The notes below the pieces were generated by a model, which saw only the letters and a list, made by a program, of their open reading frames with translations, did not search any database and was not told the DNA's origin. DNA of 64,000 bases, from positions 1,364,001 to 1,428,000 of the forward strand of contig CP082844.1 in assembly GCA_019930625.1 (NCBI GenBank). The letters run 5' to 3'. Below are positions 1-7,771 of the stretch, piece by piece (position 1 is the stretch's first letter; every line of letters begins with the position of its first letter). The position numbers and the translations under genes were made by a program. This DNA comes from Nocardia asteroides. GTDB taxonomy: Bacteria; Actinomycetota; Actinomycetes; Mycobacteriales; Mycobacteriaceae.

Positions 1-2
1 CC

Positions 3-107
3 GAACTCGGCGCCGAGGTCGCCGCCCACTTGGAGGCGCTCATCCAGGTGCTGGAGACCAACATGCCGCGGGTGCGCGAGGCCCAAGCGGCCTATCACCG
101 CGACTGA
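3..107 (+). CDS. C-terminal end of an unidentified protein (cut by window edge)
   Basis: Only the last 34 codons before a TGA stop are inside the window. The visible tail is hydrophilic and predicted helical (a heptad-like run of Leu, Ile and Val around LEALIQVLET), as often found at the end of small regulators, but this is too little to name a family. Codon use is GC-rich in the third position as in the genes around it, which supports it being real coding sequence. Confidence 0.5.
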   Translation, partial: ELGAEVAAHLEALIQVLETNMPRVREAQAAYHRD

Positions 108-153
108 ACCGCGACGGCGGGAAGAGACCGGCGTCACCGCGGGTTACACGGGC

Positions 154-570
154 ATGGAACTCGCCGCCGCAGTCGCTTTCGCGCGCGACCACCGCAGGTC
201 CGTGCTCACCACGATCCGCCGCAACGGACGGCCGCAACTGTCCAACGTGCTGCACGTCGTCGGCGATGACGGCCGCATCCGCATCTCCATCACCGCCGAC
301 CGTGCGAAGTATCACAACCTCGTTCGCGACCCGTGGGCGGCGCTGCACGTGACCCGCGACGACTTCTTCGCCTACACCGTGCTCGAGGGCACGGCCGAGC
401 TGACCCCCGTCGCCGCCGCGCCCGGCGACCCCACCGTCGACGCGCTCGTCGACTACTACCGCACCGCCACCGGAGAACACCCCGACTGGGACGAGTACCG
501 CAACGCGATGGTCACCGATCGCCGCGCCTTGGTCCTGTTCACACCGACCCACGCCTACGGCATGCTCTGA
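154..570 (+). CDS. PPOX-class F420/FMN-dependent oxidoreductase family protein
   Basis: A 138-residue protein with the split-barrel pattern of the pyridoxamine 5'-phosphate oxidase-like superfamily. It has an N-terminal helix (FARDHRRSVLTTIRRNGRPQ), the strand pair where the flavin or F420 phosphate binds (RISITADRAKYHNLVRDPWA) and the usual closing segment RALVLFTPTHAYGML. The length and layout fit the small PPOX-class F420-dependent reductases common in mycobacteria and Nocardia (Rv1155-like), which reduce small molecules with F420H2. Substrate cannot be told from sequence. The ATG lies directly behind a GC-rich leader without a clear ribosome site. It stands alone between a gene fragment on the left and decayed sequence on the right. 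Confidence 0.8.
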   Translation: MELAAAVAFARDHRRSVLTTIRRNGRPQLSNVLHVVGDDGRIRISITADRAKYHNLVRDPWAALHVTRDDFFAYTVLEGTAELTPVAAAPGDPTVDALVDYYRTATGEHPDWDEYRNAMVTDRRALVLFTPTHAYGML

Positions 571-606
571 TACAGGGTCGTCGAAGCACCGTTCGCCGGT
601 CCACGA

Positions 607-786
607 TCACGCGGGCTGGTCTTTGTCCGAGGCCAGCCAGACTTGCAGGTTCTCCGGGTTGATCGGAATCGAGACATGCTCGTGCCCGATCAGCCGTGTG
701 CCGTTCGACTGTCGAAGGCACACGGTCTCTCGCACCCATATCGCGCTCTGAAACCCTCCCTTGCGCGTTCCCGAGTCCGGCCGCAT
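607..786 (-). pseudogene. Remnant of a SnoaL-like (NTF2-fold) protein, C-terminal part only
   Basis: A minus-strand reading frame of 59 codons ends in TGA at 607-609. Its last about 45 residues contain VRETVCLRQSNG followed by IGHEHVSIPINPE, the typical last two strands of the SnoaL/DUF4440 NTF2-like fold (pattern V-L-R-x-x-G-x-W-x-I-x-H-E-H-x-S-V-P). Nothing resembling the N-terminal helices precedes it: upstream the frame runs into the inverted sigma-factor fragment at about 764-786. I read it as the surviving end of a deleted gene. An alternative is a very short expressed peptide from the ATG at 784-786, but there is no ribosome site. Confidence 0.55.
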
Positions 787-1347
787 CTGCCTCGACCTGC
801 TCGGCTCGGCGAGCGCCAGAGGGGAACGCTATGTGGGCGAGTGGATTCCCGCACCCCTGCCCGACCACGGAGAGTGGACCGGCAACCGGTCCGGCGGCGC
901 CGCCGACCCCGCCGACCGGATCACCCTCGACGAGTCGGTCGACATGGCGTTCCTCGTCGTGCTCGAATCCATGACCCCGGCCGAGCGCGTGGCCTTCATC
1001 CTGCACGACATCTTCCGCTTCCCCTTCGGACATCAACGCCCTCATCGGCCTGCTCGACCCCGATGCCATCGGAATCGCCGACGGCGGCGGCCAGGCCAAC
1101 GGCCCTCCCGCACCCGATCGAAGGCGGCGAGCGGATTGCTCGCTACATCATCGGTCTCACCGCCAGGACATCCGGCCAAACGATGCTGGAACGCACGGTC
1201 AACGGCCGTCCCGGTCTGGTACTCCAGCTGGGCGAGACCACAGCGACGGTGGTGGCGTTCGAGATCGCGGGCGACCGGATCAAACGCCTCTGGGCCGTCC
1301 GCAATCCCGACAAGCTCCGCCAGTGGACAACCGGAGGCAACGACTGA
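764..1347 (+). pseudogene. Decayed ECF41/SigJ-type sigma factor with SnoaL-like tail
   Basis: Three pieces of one protein lie in three frames. Frame 2 (to about 1027) encodes the linker and start of sigma region 4: ICLDLLGSA, YVGEWIPAPLP, DPADRITLDES and LTPAERVAF-like text ending in LHDIFRFPFG. Frame 3 (from 1029) continues with DINALIGLLDPDAIGIADGGG, the start of the C-terminal SnoaL-like domain. Frame 1 (from about 1100) carries IEGGERIARYIIGL to AVRNPDKLRQWT. Compared with an intact family member, region 2, the helix-turn-helix of region 4 (about 50 residues between FPFG and DINAL) and the reading frame are lost, so it cannot work as a sigma factor. An intact relative is at 23410-24339. 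Confidence 0.8.
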
Positions 1348-1404
1348 GCGAAGGGCCGCGGGATGGCCGACCACGGCCGCATCGGCGGTGGGCCGACGAG
1401 AGAC

Positions 1405-2106
1405 TCAGCGGGACATCAAGTCCGATACGGTGACGAACTGGTAGCCCGCCGCACGCAACTCGGTCACGATGCGCGGGATGGCGTCCAAAGCGGCGGTCGT
1501 ACCGAACATGACGTGCAGCAGGATGATCGAGCCGGGACGGACCTCGGCGAGGGTCTCGGCGACGATGTCGTCCGCGGTGGCGCTCTTCCCGGAATCGGGT
1601 TCGACGTCCCACATCACGGTGGTCCGGTCGTGCTCGGCCAGGTAACGCGGCAGCGTGAACAGCTTCTTGCCGTAGGGCGGGCGGAAGGTGATCGGACCGA
1701 CGTAACCGGTCTTCATGATCTCGGCGTCGGTGCTCTCGACCTCCTCGCGGACCGTGCCGGGGGTGACGAAGACCATCCGCCGATGCGAATAGGTGTGGTT
1801 GCCGATCTCGTGGCCCGCCGCGGCGATCGCCCTGCCGTGCTCCGGGCGCGCCACAAGATCGCGGCCGTTCAGATAGAAGGTGGCCGGAACCTGAGCGGCG
1901 GCGAGCACTTTCAGCACTTCGGGCGCGCGATCTGACGGCCCGTCGTCCAAGGTCAGTGCGACCACCCGCGCGTCGGTGTCCACCCGGCTGACCACGTGAC
2001 CGGCCAATTGGAAGGTGCGCGCTTTCGTCAGATAGTAGGTGCCCGTCACCAGCAGCACCACCACGACGAGCACCGGCACACTTCCGATCAGCCACCTGCG
2101 AAACAT
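1405..2106 (-). CDS. Membrane-anchored polysaccharide deacetylase (NodB-homology domain)
   Basis: A 233-residue protein with one N-terminal membrane segment (residues 6-25, VPVLVVVVLLV) and no signal-peptidase site, so probably anchored with the catalytic domain outside. The carbohydrate esterase 4 motifs are in order: LTLDDGPS with the catalytic Asp pair at 54-55, HTYSH with the metal-binding His at 104 and 108, RPPYG at 142-146, and LLHVM with His198. The usual Asp after the last His is replaced by Val, seen in some members. The family removes N- or O-acetyl groups from peptidoglycan, chitin-like or other cell-wall sugars. The gene is monocistronic; TATACA lies just upstream of the ATG as a possible -10 box. 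Confidence 0.88.
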   Translation of the reverse strand: MFRRWLIGSVPVLVVVVLLVTGTYYLTKARTFQLAGHVVSRVDTDARVVALTLDDGPSDRAPEVLKVLAAAQVPATFYLNGRDLVARPEHGRAIAAAGHEIGNHTYSHRRMVFVTPGTVREEVESTDAEIMKTGYVGPITFRPPYGKKLFTLPRYLAEHDRTTVMWDVEPDSGKSATADDIVAETLAEVRPGSIILLHVMFGTTAALDAIPRIVTELRAAGYQFVTVSDLMSR

Positions 2107-2185
2107 GCACGCTGTATAACAGAATTCGCGTATCGGCGCCGTGTCCCGCCGTCGCTACCGACGCGGAAACCATTGCCCGGGAGAC

Positions 2186-2218
2186 GAAAAGGGCGTGCGA
2201 TCGATGACCGCACGCCCT
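2186..2218 (-). terminator. Intrinsic terminator of the lipoamide dehydrogenase gene
   Basis: On the minus strand, 14 nt after the lpd stop codon, the arms CGCACGCCCT and AGGGCGTGCG form a perfect 10-bp GC-rich stem with a 9-nt loop. It is followed directly by TTTTC, the T-run of a classical rho-independent terminator, which is rare in this GC-rich genome. Confidence 0.8.
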
Positions 2219-2231
2219 CGTCGGGGACAGC

Positions 2232-3635
2232 TCAGAAGTTGATCATGTGGCCTGCCAAGCCGTGGAAGGCTTCCTGCAGGGCCTCGCTGAGCGTCGGGTG
2301 GGTGTGCACGTTCCTGGTCAGCTCGTTGACGGTCAGATCCCACTTCTGCGCCAGCGTGAGCTCGGGCAGCAGTTCGGAGACGTCCGGGCCGATGAGGTGC
2401 CCGCCGATCAGCTCGCCGTACTCGGCGTCGGCGATGAGCTTCACGAAACCGGTCGGGTCGCCGAGGCCGTGCGCCTTGCCGTTGGCGGTGAACGGGAAGG
2501 TCGCGACCTTCACGTCGTAGCCCTCGTCGCGGGCCTGCTGCTCGGTCAGGCCGAAGCTGGCGACCTGCGGCTGGCAGAAGGTGGCCCGCGGCATCATCCG
2601 GTAGTCGCCGAGGGTGACGGTCTCCGCACCCGCGATGGTCTCGGCCGCGACCACGCCCTGCGCCTCCGCGACGTGCGCGAGCTGGAGCTTGCCGGTGACG
2701 TCGCCGATCGCGTAGATGTGCGGCACGTTGGTGCGCATGTAGTCATCGATCCCGATCGCCCCGCGGTCGGTGACCTGCACGCCGGTGGTCTCCAAGCCGT
2801 AGCCGTCGACGCGCGGGGCGAAGCCGACGGCCTGCAGCACCTTGTCGACGGTGACGGTCTCGACCGAGCCGGTCTTGTTGTCCTTGATCGCGACGGTGAC
2901 CTTGGCGCCGTCGTCCTCGATGGACTGCACGGCCGCACCGGTGGTGATGGTGATGCCGAGCTTCTTGTACTGCTTGGTGATCTCCTTGGAGACGTCCGCG
3001 TCCTCGTTCGGCAGCGCGCGGTCGAGGAACTCGACGATGCGCACGTCGACGCCGTAGTTCTTCAGAACGTAGCCGAACTCCATGCCGATCGCGCCCGCGC
3101 CCACGATGAGGATCGAACCGGGCAGGTCCCGGGTGAGGATCTGTTCCTCGTAGGTGACCACATTGGCACTGAGCTGGGTGCCCGGCAGCAGTTTGGTGAC
3201 GGTGCCCGCCGCGATGATCGCGTTGTCGAAGGTGATGTTCTCGGTGCCGCCCTTACCGAGTTCGACCGAGAGCGAGTTCGGGCCGGTGAAGGTGCCCTTG
3301 CCGTCGAACTCGTCGATCTTGTTCTTCTTCATCAGGAAGTGGACGCCCTTGACCCGGCCGTCGGCGACCTTGCGGCTGCGGTCGAAGGCGACCCCGAAGT
3401 CGAAGTTCACTTCGCCGGAGATGCCGAAGGTCTTCGCCTCCTTGGTGAAGATGTGGGCGAGCTCCGCGTTGCGCAGGAGCGCCTTGGACGGGATGCAGCC
3501 GACGTTCAGGCACACACCGCCCCAGTATTTCTGCTCGACGATCGCTGTTCGCAGGCCGAGTTGAGCGGCGCGGATCGCGGCGACGTATCCGCCGGGACCA
3601 GCACCGAGAACGACGACATCGTAGTGGGAAGTCAC
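2232..3635 (-). CDS. lpdA: Dihydrolipoyl dehydrogenase (E3)
   Basis: A 467-residue class I pyridine nucleotide-disulfide oxidoreductase. It has the FAD fold at the N-terminus ([19 protein letters not shown]), the redox-active disulfide [13 protein letters not shown] (Cys at about 41 and 46), a central NAD-binding Rossmann motif ([15 protein letters not shown]), the second FAD contact YAIGDV, and the C-terminal active-site His-Glu pair in [13 protein letters not shown]. It reoxidises lipoamide of pyruvate and 2-oxoglutarate dehydrogenase complexes and, in mycobacteria, the Lpd (Rv0462)-dependent antioxidant system. Length is standard. A terminator follows and an AraC-type gene is divergent 131 bp away. 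Confidence 0.95.
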   Translation of the reverse strand: MTSHYDVVVLGAGPGGYVAAIRAAQLGLRTAIVEQKYWGGVCLNVGCIPSKALLRNAELAHIFTKEAKTFGISGEVNFDFGVAFDRSRKVADGRVKGVHFLMKKNKIDEFDGKGTFTGPNSLSVELGKGGTENITFDNAIIAAGTVTKLLPGTQLSANVVTYEEQILTRDLPGSILIVGAGAIGMEFGYVLKNYGVDVRIVEFLDRALPNEDADVSKEITKQYKKLGITITTGAAVQSIEDDGAKVTVAIKDNKTGSVETVTVDKVLQAVGFAPRVDGYGLETTGVQVTDRGAIGIDDYMRTNVPHIYAIGDVTGKLQLAHVAEAQGVVAAETIAGAETVTLGDYRMMPRATFCQPQVASFGLTEQQARDEGYDVKVATFPFTANGKAHGLGDPTGFVKLIADAEYGELIGGHLIGPDVSELLPELTLAQKWDLTVNELTRNVHTHPTLSEALQEAFHGLAGHMINF

Positions 3636-3755
3636 GACCCGAGCCTAACTCCGCGGCGGGAAGTTCACCCACCCGTCCCCCACTACTGTGAGGCGTGGAC
3701 CACACCGGCGGGCGAACTTCCCCTGATCGGGAAGAACGCGGTGGCTGTGCGGGGT

Positions 3756-3761
3756 TAGCAT
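3756..3761 (+). promoter_or_regulatory. Leaderless -10 box of the AraC gene
   Basis: TAGCAT fits the actinobacterial TANNNT -10 element and lies 5 nt before the GTG at 3767. There is no Shine-Dalgarno sequence, so the transcript probably begins at or very near the start codon. Confidence 0.55.
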
Positions 3762-3766
3762 GCCGC

Positions 3767-4834
3767 GTGAGCAGCCGTGTCGACCCGATCGCGGCACCCG
3801 TTCGCGGCGCGGCCGAGACCCCCTCCGACCCGCTCGACGGGACCGCTTCCACCCATCTGACCCGGCTGGTGCGCGACACCGCCGCGGCCGCGGGAGTCGG
3901 GCCCGACCTGCTGGCCGCCATTCCCGGCACCGATGACGCGACGCTGACCGGCGAGTTGAACCGGATTCCGCTGAGCTCGGTGATCCGGCTGTGGGACCTG
4001 CTCGCCCGCACCGCACCCGAACCGGGCGCCGGGCTCGCCGTGGCCGCCGCCGCACCGCTCGGCACCCTCACCACCTGGGACTACCTGGTCACCAACGGGC
4101 CGACGCTGGCGGATTCGCTGCGCACCGCCCAGCCCTACCACCGCCTGGTCACCGCGGCCCCCGAACGCTTCGATCTCGGCGAGGACGGCGCGCTGACCGT
4201 CGCCTTCCACACCACCGCCCCGGACCCCGCGACGGTCTCCGTGGTCACCGAATACGTGCTCGCCTACTACCTGCGCCGCGCCCGCGAAGCCACCGGCCGT
4301 CTCGTGGTCCCCGAACGGGTCGTCCTCAGTCGCTCCGCGCCGCCCGGCCACCGGATCCTCACCGAGGCGTTCGGCACCGCACGTATCGACTTCGACGCTC
4401 CCTTCGACGCGATCACCTTCGCCGAAGCCGATGCCCGAGCGCCGCTGGTACGCGCCGATCCCCGACTGGCGGAACTGCTGCGCAGCCACGCCGACCTGGT
4501 GCTGGCCGCCGCCCGGCCGATCCCGGGACCACTGGAGTCCTTGCGGCTGGCGATCGCGGCGGCGATCGATGACGGCGATGCCTCACTCGGCGCCCTTGCC
4601 CGCAGACTGACGGTGAGCACCCGCACTCTGCAACGCCAACTGGCCGAGCAGGGCACCACGTGGAGCAAGGAATACGACCGCGTCCGCTACGAGCGGGCGC
4701 GCACCCTGCTGACGGAGGGACGGCTGACCACGGCCGCGATCGCGGGGCGGCTCGGGTTCGCCGACGACCGCGCGCTGCGCAAGGCCTATCAGCGGTGGAG
4801 CGGCTCACCGCCGTCGCGGGCCAGAGGGCGGTAG
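3767..4834 (+). CDS. AraC-family transcriptional regulator (arabinose-binding-like N-domain)
   Basis: A 355-residue regulator. The first about 220 residues match the all-helical N-terminal ligand-sensing domain seen in OruR/ArgR-like AraC proteins of actinobacteria (LTRLVRDTAAAAGVGPDLLA, TWDYLVTNGPTLADSL). The last about 100 contain two helix-turn-helix units: LGALARRLTVSTRTLQRQLA and LTTAAIAGRLGFADDRALRKAYQRW. The GTG start is chosen because a TAGCAT -10 box lies 5 nt upstream; an in-frame upstream start at 3695 would overlap that promoter. It is divergent from lpd, so it may regulate lpd or the following MDR oxidoreductase, though neither is shown. Confidence 0.85.
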   Translation: MSSRVDPIAAPVRGAAETPSDPLDGTASTHLTRLVRDTAAAAGVGPDLLAAIPGTDDATLTGELNRIPLSSVIRLWDLLARTAPEPGAGLAVAAAAPLGTLTTWDYLVTNGPTLADSLRTAQPYHRLVTAAPERFDLGEDGALTVAFHTTAPDPATVSVVTEYVLAYYLRRAREATGRLVVPERVVLSRSAPPGHRILTEAFGTARIDFDAPFDAITFAEADARAPLVRADPRLAELLRSHADLVLAAARPIPGPLESLRLAIAAAIDDGDASLGALARRLTVSTRTLQRQLAEQGTTWSKEYDRVRYERARTLLTEGRLTTAAIAGRLGFADDRALRKAYQRWSGSPPSRARGR

Positions 4835-4932
4835 CGCTTCCTGCCAGGTCTCTGATCGCCCGGCGCGTCCGGACCGGTTGATGGCGGCGGAGGACCTGGG
4901 CGCGGGACCTCGGCGCTCATAGCGTCGTCGGT

Positions 4933-4949
4933 GCCGGATCGCATCCGGC
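4933..4949. promoter_or_regulatory. Perfect inverted repeat upstream of the MDR oxidoreductase
   Basis: GCCGGAT-CGC-ATCCGGC is a perfect 7-bp inverted repeat about 48 nt before the ATG at 4997. It could be an operator (for the AraC protein just upstream, or another regulator) or a small leader hairpin. Confidence 0.35.
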
Positions 4950-4996
4950 GAATCCTGAACAACCGGCCGCCCCGCGGCCGTACGAAAGGCACCGCC

Positions 4997-6004
4997 ATGA
5001 CCCTCCCGCTCACCGCGCGTGAGTTCCACCTCGCCGCACGCCCGACCGGCGCGCCGACGGCGGCGAACTTCGCTCTGGTCGAACGCCCGATCCCCGAACT
5101 CGCCGAAGGACAGATCCTGGTGCGCAACACCTGGATGTCGGTCGACCCGTACATGCGCGGCCGGATGGACGACCGTCCGTCCTACATCCCGCCGTTCCAG
5201 GTGGGCGCGGCGCTGGAAGGCTCGGCGGTGGGCGAAGTGATCGCCTCGGCATCCGGCATCCCGGTCGGCGCGACCGTCACCCATTTCGCGGGCTGGCGCG
5301 ACTACTCGGTGGTCGACGCCGCCACCGCCACGCCGGTCGACACTTCGCTCGCCGCACCGCAGCACTATCTCGGCGCACTCGGCACCACCGGCTTGACCGC
5401 CTATGCGGCGCTGACCGATGTCGCCCGGGTCGATTCCGGCGACACCGTGTTCATCTCCGCGGCGGCAGGCGCGGTCGGCAGCGTCGCGGGGCAGATCGCC
5501 AAGAAGCTCGGCGCGGCGCGGGTCATCGGGTCAGCGGGCGGCGCGGCCAAGACCACCCTGCTGCTCGACGAGTTCGGTTTCGACGCCGCCATCGACTACC
5601 GAAAAGGTGACCTCGCCGGACAGTTGACGTCGGCTGCCCCCGAAGGCATAAACGTGTATCTCGACAGCGTCGGGGGGGAACACCTGCGCGTCGCGGTAGA
5701 GGCCATGCGGCCCACCGGCCGCATCGCGCTGGTCGGCGCGGTCAGCGGGTACAACGGCCCCACCGCCGAAGCGGGCCCCGACCTGTATCTCGCCGCGACC
5801 AGGGAGCTCTCGCTACGCGGCATGCTGGTCAGCAGCTATTTCCCGATCTTCGGCGAGTACATCACCAAGGCCGCCGGCTGGCTGACGGACGGCACCCTAC
5901 GCACCAGGCACACCGTGTACAACGGCCTGGAACAGGCCCCCGCCGCATTCCTCGGCGTCCTCTCCGGCGCCAACACCGGCAAAATGCTGGTCCGGCTGGC
6001 GTAA
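4997..6004 (+). CDS. NADP-dependent medium-chain oxidoreductase (CurA/leukotriene B4 dehydrogenase-like)
   Basis: A 335-residue zinc-free MDR enzyme. It has the family signature RNTWMSVDPYMRGRMDD near residue 45, a GroES-like N-domain, and the nucleotide-binding motif AAAGAVGSVAGQIAKKLGA (about 155-175) followed by GSAGGAAK, which suggests NADP(H). The substrate-side tyrosine region (YFPIFGEY) and the C-terminal GLEQAPAAFLGVLSGANTGKMLV are typical. Members reduce the double bond of alpha,beta-unsaturated aldehydes and ketones, often in detoxification. The ATG is chosen because AAAGG lies 7 nt upstream. It follows the AraC regulator in the same direction after 162 bp that contain an inverted repeat. 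Confidence 0.88.
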   Translation: MTLPLTAREFHLAARPTGAPTAANFALVERPIPELAEGQILVRNTWMSVDPYMRGRMDDRPSYIPPFQVGAALEGSAVGEVIASASGIPVGATVTHFAGWRDYSVVDAATATPVDTSLAAPQHYLGALGTTGLTAYAALTDVARVDSGDTVFISAAAGAVGSVAGQIAKKLGAARVIGSAGGAAKTTLLLDEFGFDAAIDYRKGDLAGQLTSAAPEGINVYLDSVGGEHLRVAVEAMRPTGRIALVGAVSGYNGPTAEAGPDLYLAATRELSLRGMLVSSYFPIFGEYITKAAGWLTDGTLRTRHTVYNGLEQAPAAFLGVLSGANTGKMLVRLA

Positions 6005-6041
6005 TCCCCCGACTTGTCTCGCGAGCGGCACAGGGCGGCTG
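6003..6041. repeat. Imperfect repeat copy A (copy B at about 6455-6495)
   Basis: AATCCCCCGACTTGTCTCGC plus the next bases GAG at 6003-6025 recurs at 6455-6476 with one base deleted and one changed, and similarity continues more weakly for about 18 nt (GGCTG, GGCAA). The copies flank the small secreted-protein gene at 6087-6341. Origin and function are unknown. Confidence 0.45.
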
Positions 6042-6086
6042 CGGCAAGCTGGGTCGAGGACTATTGCGAGGGCGACTACAGGTGCG

Positions 6087-6341
6087 TCACACGCTGGGGA
6101 CGCTACCCCAGCAGGTCGGTCGTGAGCCGGTCAGGGCGCAGAGGGCGTTGAGTGCCGCTTCCAGCAGATAGCCCGAGCCGGATGAGGATCCGGAATCGAC
6201 CGGCGACGCTACCGAACCAGCGGTAGCGGGTTGGCCGGGGAAGGCCGACGCGGCAGGGGCTCCGGCCACGGCCAGCGTCAACCCGATGATGACAGTTGTC
6301 ACAGCCCTGTGGAGACGGGTGCGGGTGGTTTCGGTTCGCAT
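6087..6341 (-). CDS. Small secreted protein, unknown function
   Basis: From the ATG at 6341 the product is 84 residues: a basic N-region (MRTETTRTRLHRA), a hydrophobic core (VIIGLTLAVAGAPA) and a signal-peptidase site after ASA, leaving a mature peptide of about 50 residues. The mature part is Gly/Ser-rich (SPVDSGSSSGSGYLLEAA), then ALNALCALTGSRPTCW with two cysteines that could form a disulfide. It resembles the secreted peptide at 54870-55091 in plan. A longer frame begins at 6500, but the signal peptide fixes the start. No family recognised. Confidence 0.6.
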   Translation of the reverse strand: MRTETTRTRLHRAVTTVIIGLTLAVAGAPAASAFPGQPATAGSVASPVDSGSSSGSGYLLEAALNALCALTGSRPTCWGSVPSV

Positions 6342-6629
6342 GGTGTTCGACCATGCGCCGCCGAATCGAGAATCACAAGCCCCTATTAGATACGGCTGGC
6401 TTCGCGCCGGACGACGGACTAATAGTTCCGGTAAGACCGGCACGGGCACGACACAATCCCCGACATGTCTCGCGAGTGCTACATGGCTGTGGCAAAACAC
6501 GAGTAGGTCCTACGGCGATGTGCCTCCATGGCAGGGTTCGGTGGGACCACCTGGCTGGGTGGGGGCGAGGCGTCGGCGCGGCCGACGGGTGTCGATGCGA
6601 GATTCGGCCCCACCCGCAGGTGATCGGGC

Positions 6630-7004
6630 TCAGTTCAGCAAGCGGTCACAGACACTCGCGTCCGCCCCACGACCGTAGGCCCGTTCGATATCGGAGTAAT
6701 CCGGATCGACTTTGTCCAGATAGTATGGAATCAAGGCCGCCTCGACGGTGCCGCATACCCACTTTTCACCGGTCGCACTGTTTTCCATTTGGAAAGTGAT
6801 CATGTGCCAACCGCCCAGTGGGGCACCCCCCGAGGAAGTGCATTCGCGGCCTTTCACGGATCCGAAATGCGGTTCGTCGAGCGTGTATTTGCAGGTGTAA
6901 GTCGGCAGGGCTTGCGCGGCAGCGGTGGCGTCGGTCATCAGACAGGCGGTGGCGGCCAGCACGAGTGCGGGCAGCCCGAGGCGGAACAGGGGAGTCGTGA
7001 TCAT
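6630..7004 (-). CDS. Secreted four-cysteine protein, paralogue 1
   Basis: A 124-residue protein with a signal peptide (MITTPLFRLGLPALVLAATA, cleavage probably after AAA-Q near residue 31). The mature domain has four conserved cysteines shared with the neighbouring gene: LPTYTCKYT, GRECTSS, GEKWVCG and the C-terminal ASVCDRLLN, which suggests two disulfides. It aligns over its full length with the product of 7082-7456 (shared LPTYTC-YT, GAPL, MEN--TGEKW-CG). No known domain is recognised; small extracytoplasmic proteins of this type are lineage-specific in Nocardia-like genomes. Upstream frames extend further but the signal peptide start is clear. Confidence 0.72.
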   Translation of the reverse strand: MITTPLFRLGLPALVLAATACLMTDATAAAQALPTYTCKYTLDEPHFGSVKGRECTSSGGAPLGGWHMITFQMENSATGEKWVCGTVEAALIPYYLDKVDPDYSDIERAYGRGADASVCDRLLN

Positions 7005-7081
7005 CGTGTTTCTCGTTCCGAATAGAAATCGGCAATTATCAGAAGAGGCGGCTCGCATGCTGCATCGTTTGCGTCGCGCGG

Positions 7082-7456
7082 TCAGATCGGGCGGCAGTTG
7101 CTCGCGTCGACCCCGGCGTTGAGCACCTGCTCCGCGTCGTACTGAGACATTCCCGGGTGGATCGGATTGTCGAGGTACACGAATGCGGCGCCGCAGTCCC
7201 ATTTCTCACCGGTGAGGCCGTTTTCCATCCTGACGGGGTGGAAATAAATATCGTCCAGCGGGGCGCCCGGTGACGCCGTGCATTTGCGCCCCCTCATGGA
7301 GTTCAATACTACGAAGTAGTGCTCGATGTGCGTGTATCGGCACGTGTAAGTCGGCAGCGGGTTTTGCGCCGCTGCGACCGGAGTCGTCGCCGGACCGGCA
7401 ACAGCGGCCAGCACGAGCGCGGGAAGCCCCAGGAGGGCGAGGCGGGTGGTGATCAT
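7082..7456 (-). CDS. Secreted four-cysteine protein, paralogue 2
   Basis: A 124-residue protein, same length as its tandem paralogue at 6630-7004. Signal peptide MITTRLALLGLPALVLAAVA, then a mature domain beginning LPTYTCRYTHIEHYF with cysteines in LPTYTC, GRKCTAS, GEKWDCG and ASNCRPI at the C-terminus. The start ATG at 7456 is preceded by GGAG with a 5-nt spacer; another ATG six codons upstream has no such site. The two genes run in the same direction, 77 bp apart, and arose by tandem duplication followed by clear divergence. Function unknown. Confidence 0.75.
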   Translation of the reverse strand: MITTRLALLGLPALVLAAVAGPATTPVAAAQNPLPTYTCRYTHIEHYFVVLNSMRGRKCTASPGAPLDDIYFHPVRMENGLTGEKWDCGAAFVYLDNPIHPGMSQYDAEQVLNAGVDASNCRPI

Positions 7457-7771
7457 CAAGGCTCCGTTCGACATCGAAATCACTGCCGCAATGGAAATCC
7501 GGCCGCACAGTCCGAGTCTTGTCAAGTTCTCGTACCGACCGGCGGATTCGCGATCACACTCGCCGATCAGCCTTGCGAAATCCTTAACGACAGGTGAAGA
7601 GGCCGACCGGTATCGCTGCCGTACAGACCATTTCCTACCGCAGCGCATTCGACATCCTCCCGATACGATTGCGCCGCTCAGAGCAACGGGTCCAGCCTTG
7701 CTGAAATCGCCTCGGCTACATTGCCGTCGGTACCCGGATCCGCCCATGCGGTTCCGCATCACCTGTGGCCT
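7457..7771. other. Intergenic stretch without a recognisable gene
   Basis: About 315 bp between the second four-cysteine gene and the dipeptidase. It must hold the promoter of the secreted paralogues. The only structure I see is a short hairpin ATGCGG-TT-CCGCAT at about 7746-7759, just behind the dipeptidase stop codon, which could be its transcript end. Reading frames that cross it have no coding character. Confidence 0.5.

Noticed and set aside
6465..6506. A 13-residue leader-like frame (MSRECYMAVAKHE) in repeat copy B
   Set aside because: It opens no downstream gene on the plus strand and its codons come from the repeated sequence; the counterpart in copy A has a TTG and no matching stop.
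6784..6806. Inverted repeat around TTTTCCATTTGGAAA, like a metal-regulator box
   Set aside because: It lies inside the coding sequence for QMENS in the four-cysteine protein, so the symmetry is most simply a codon coincidence.
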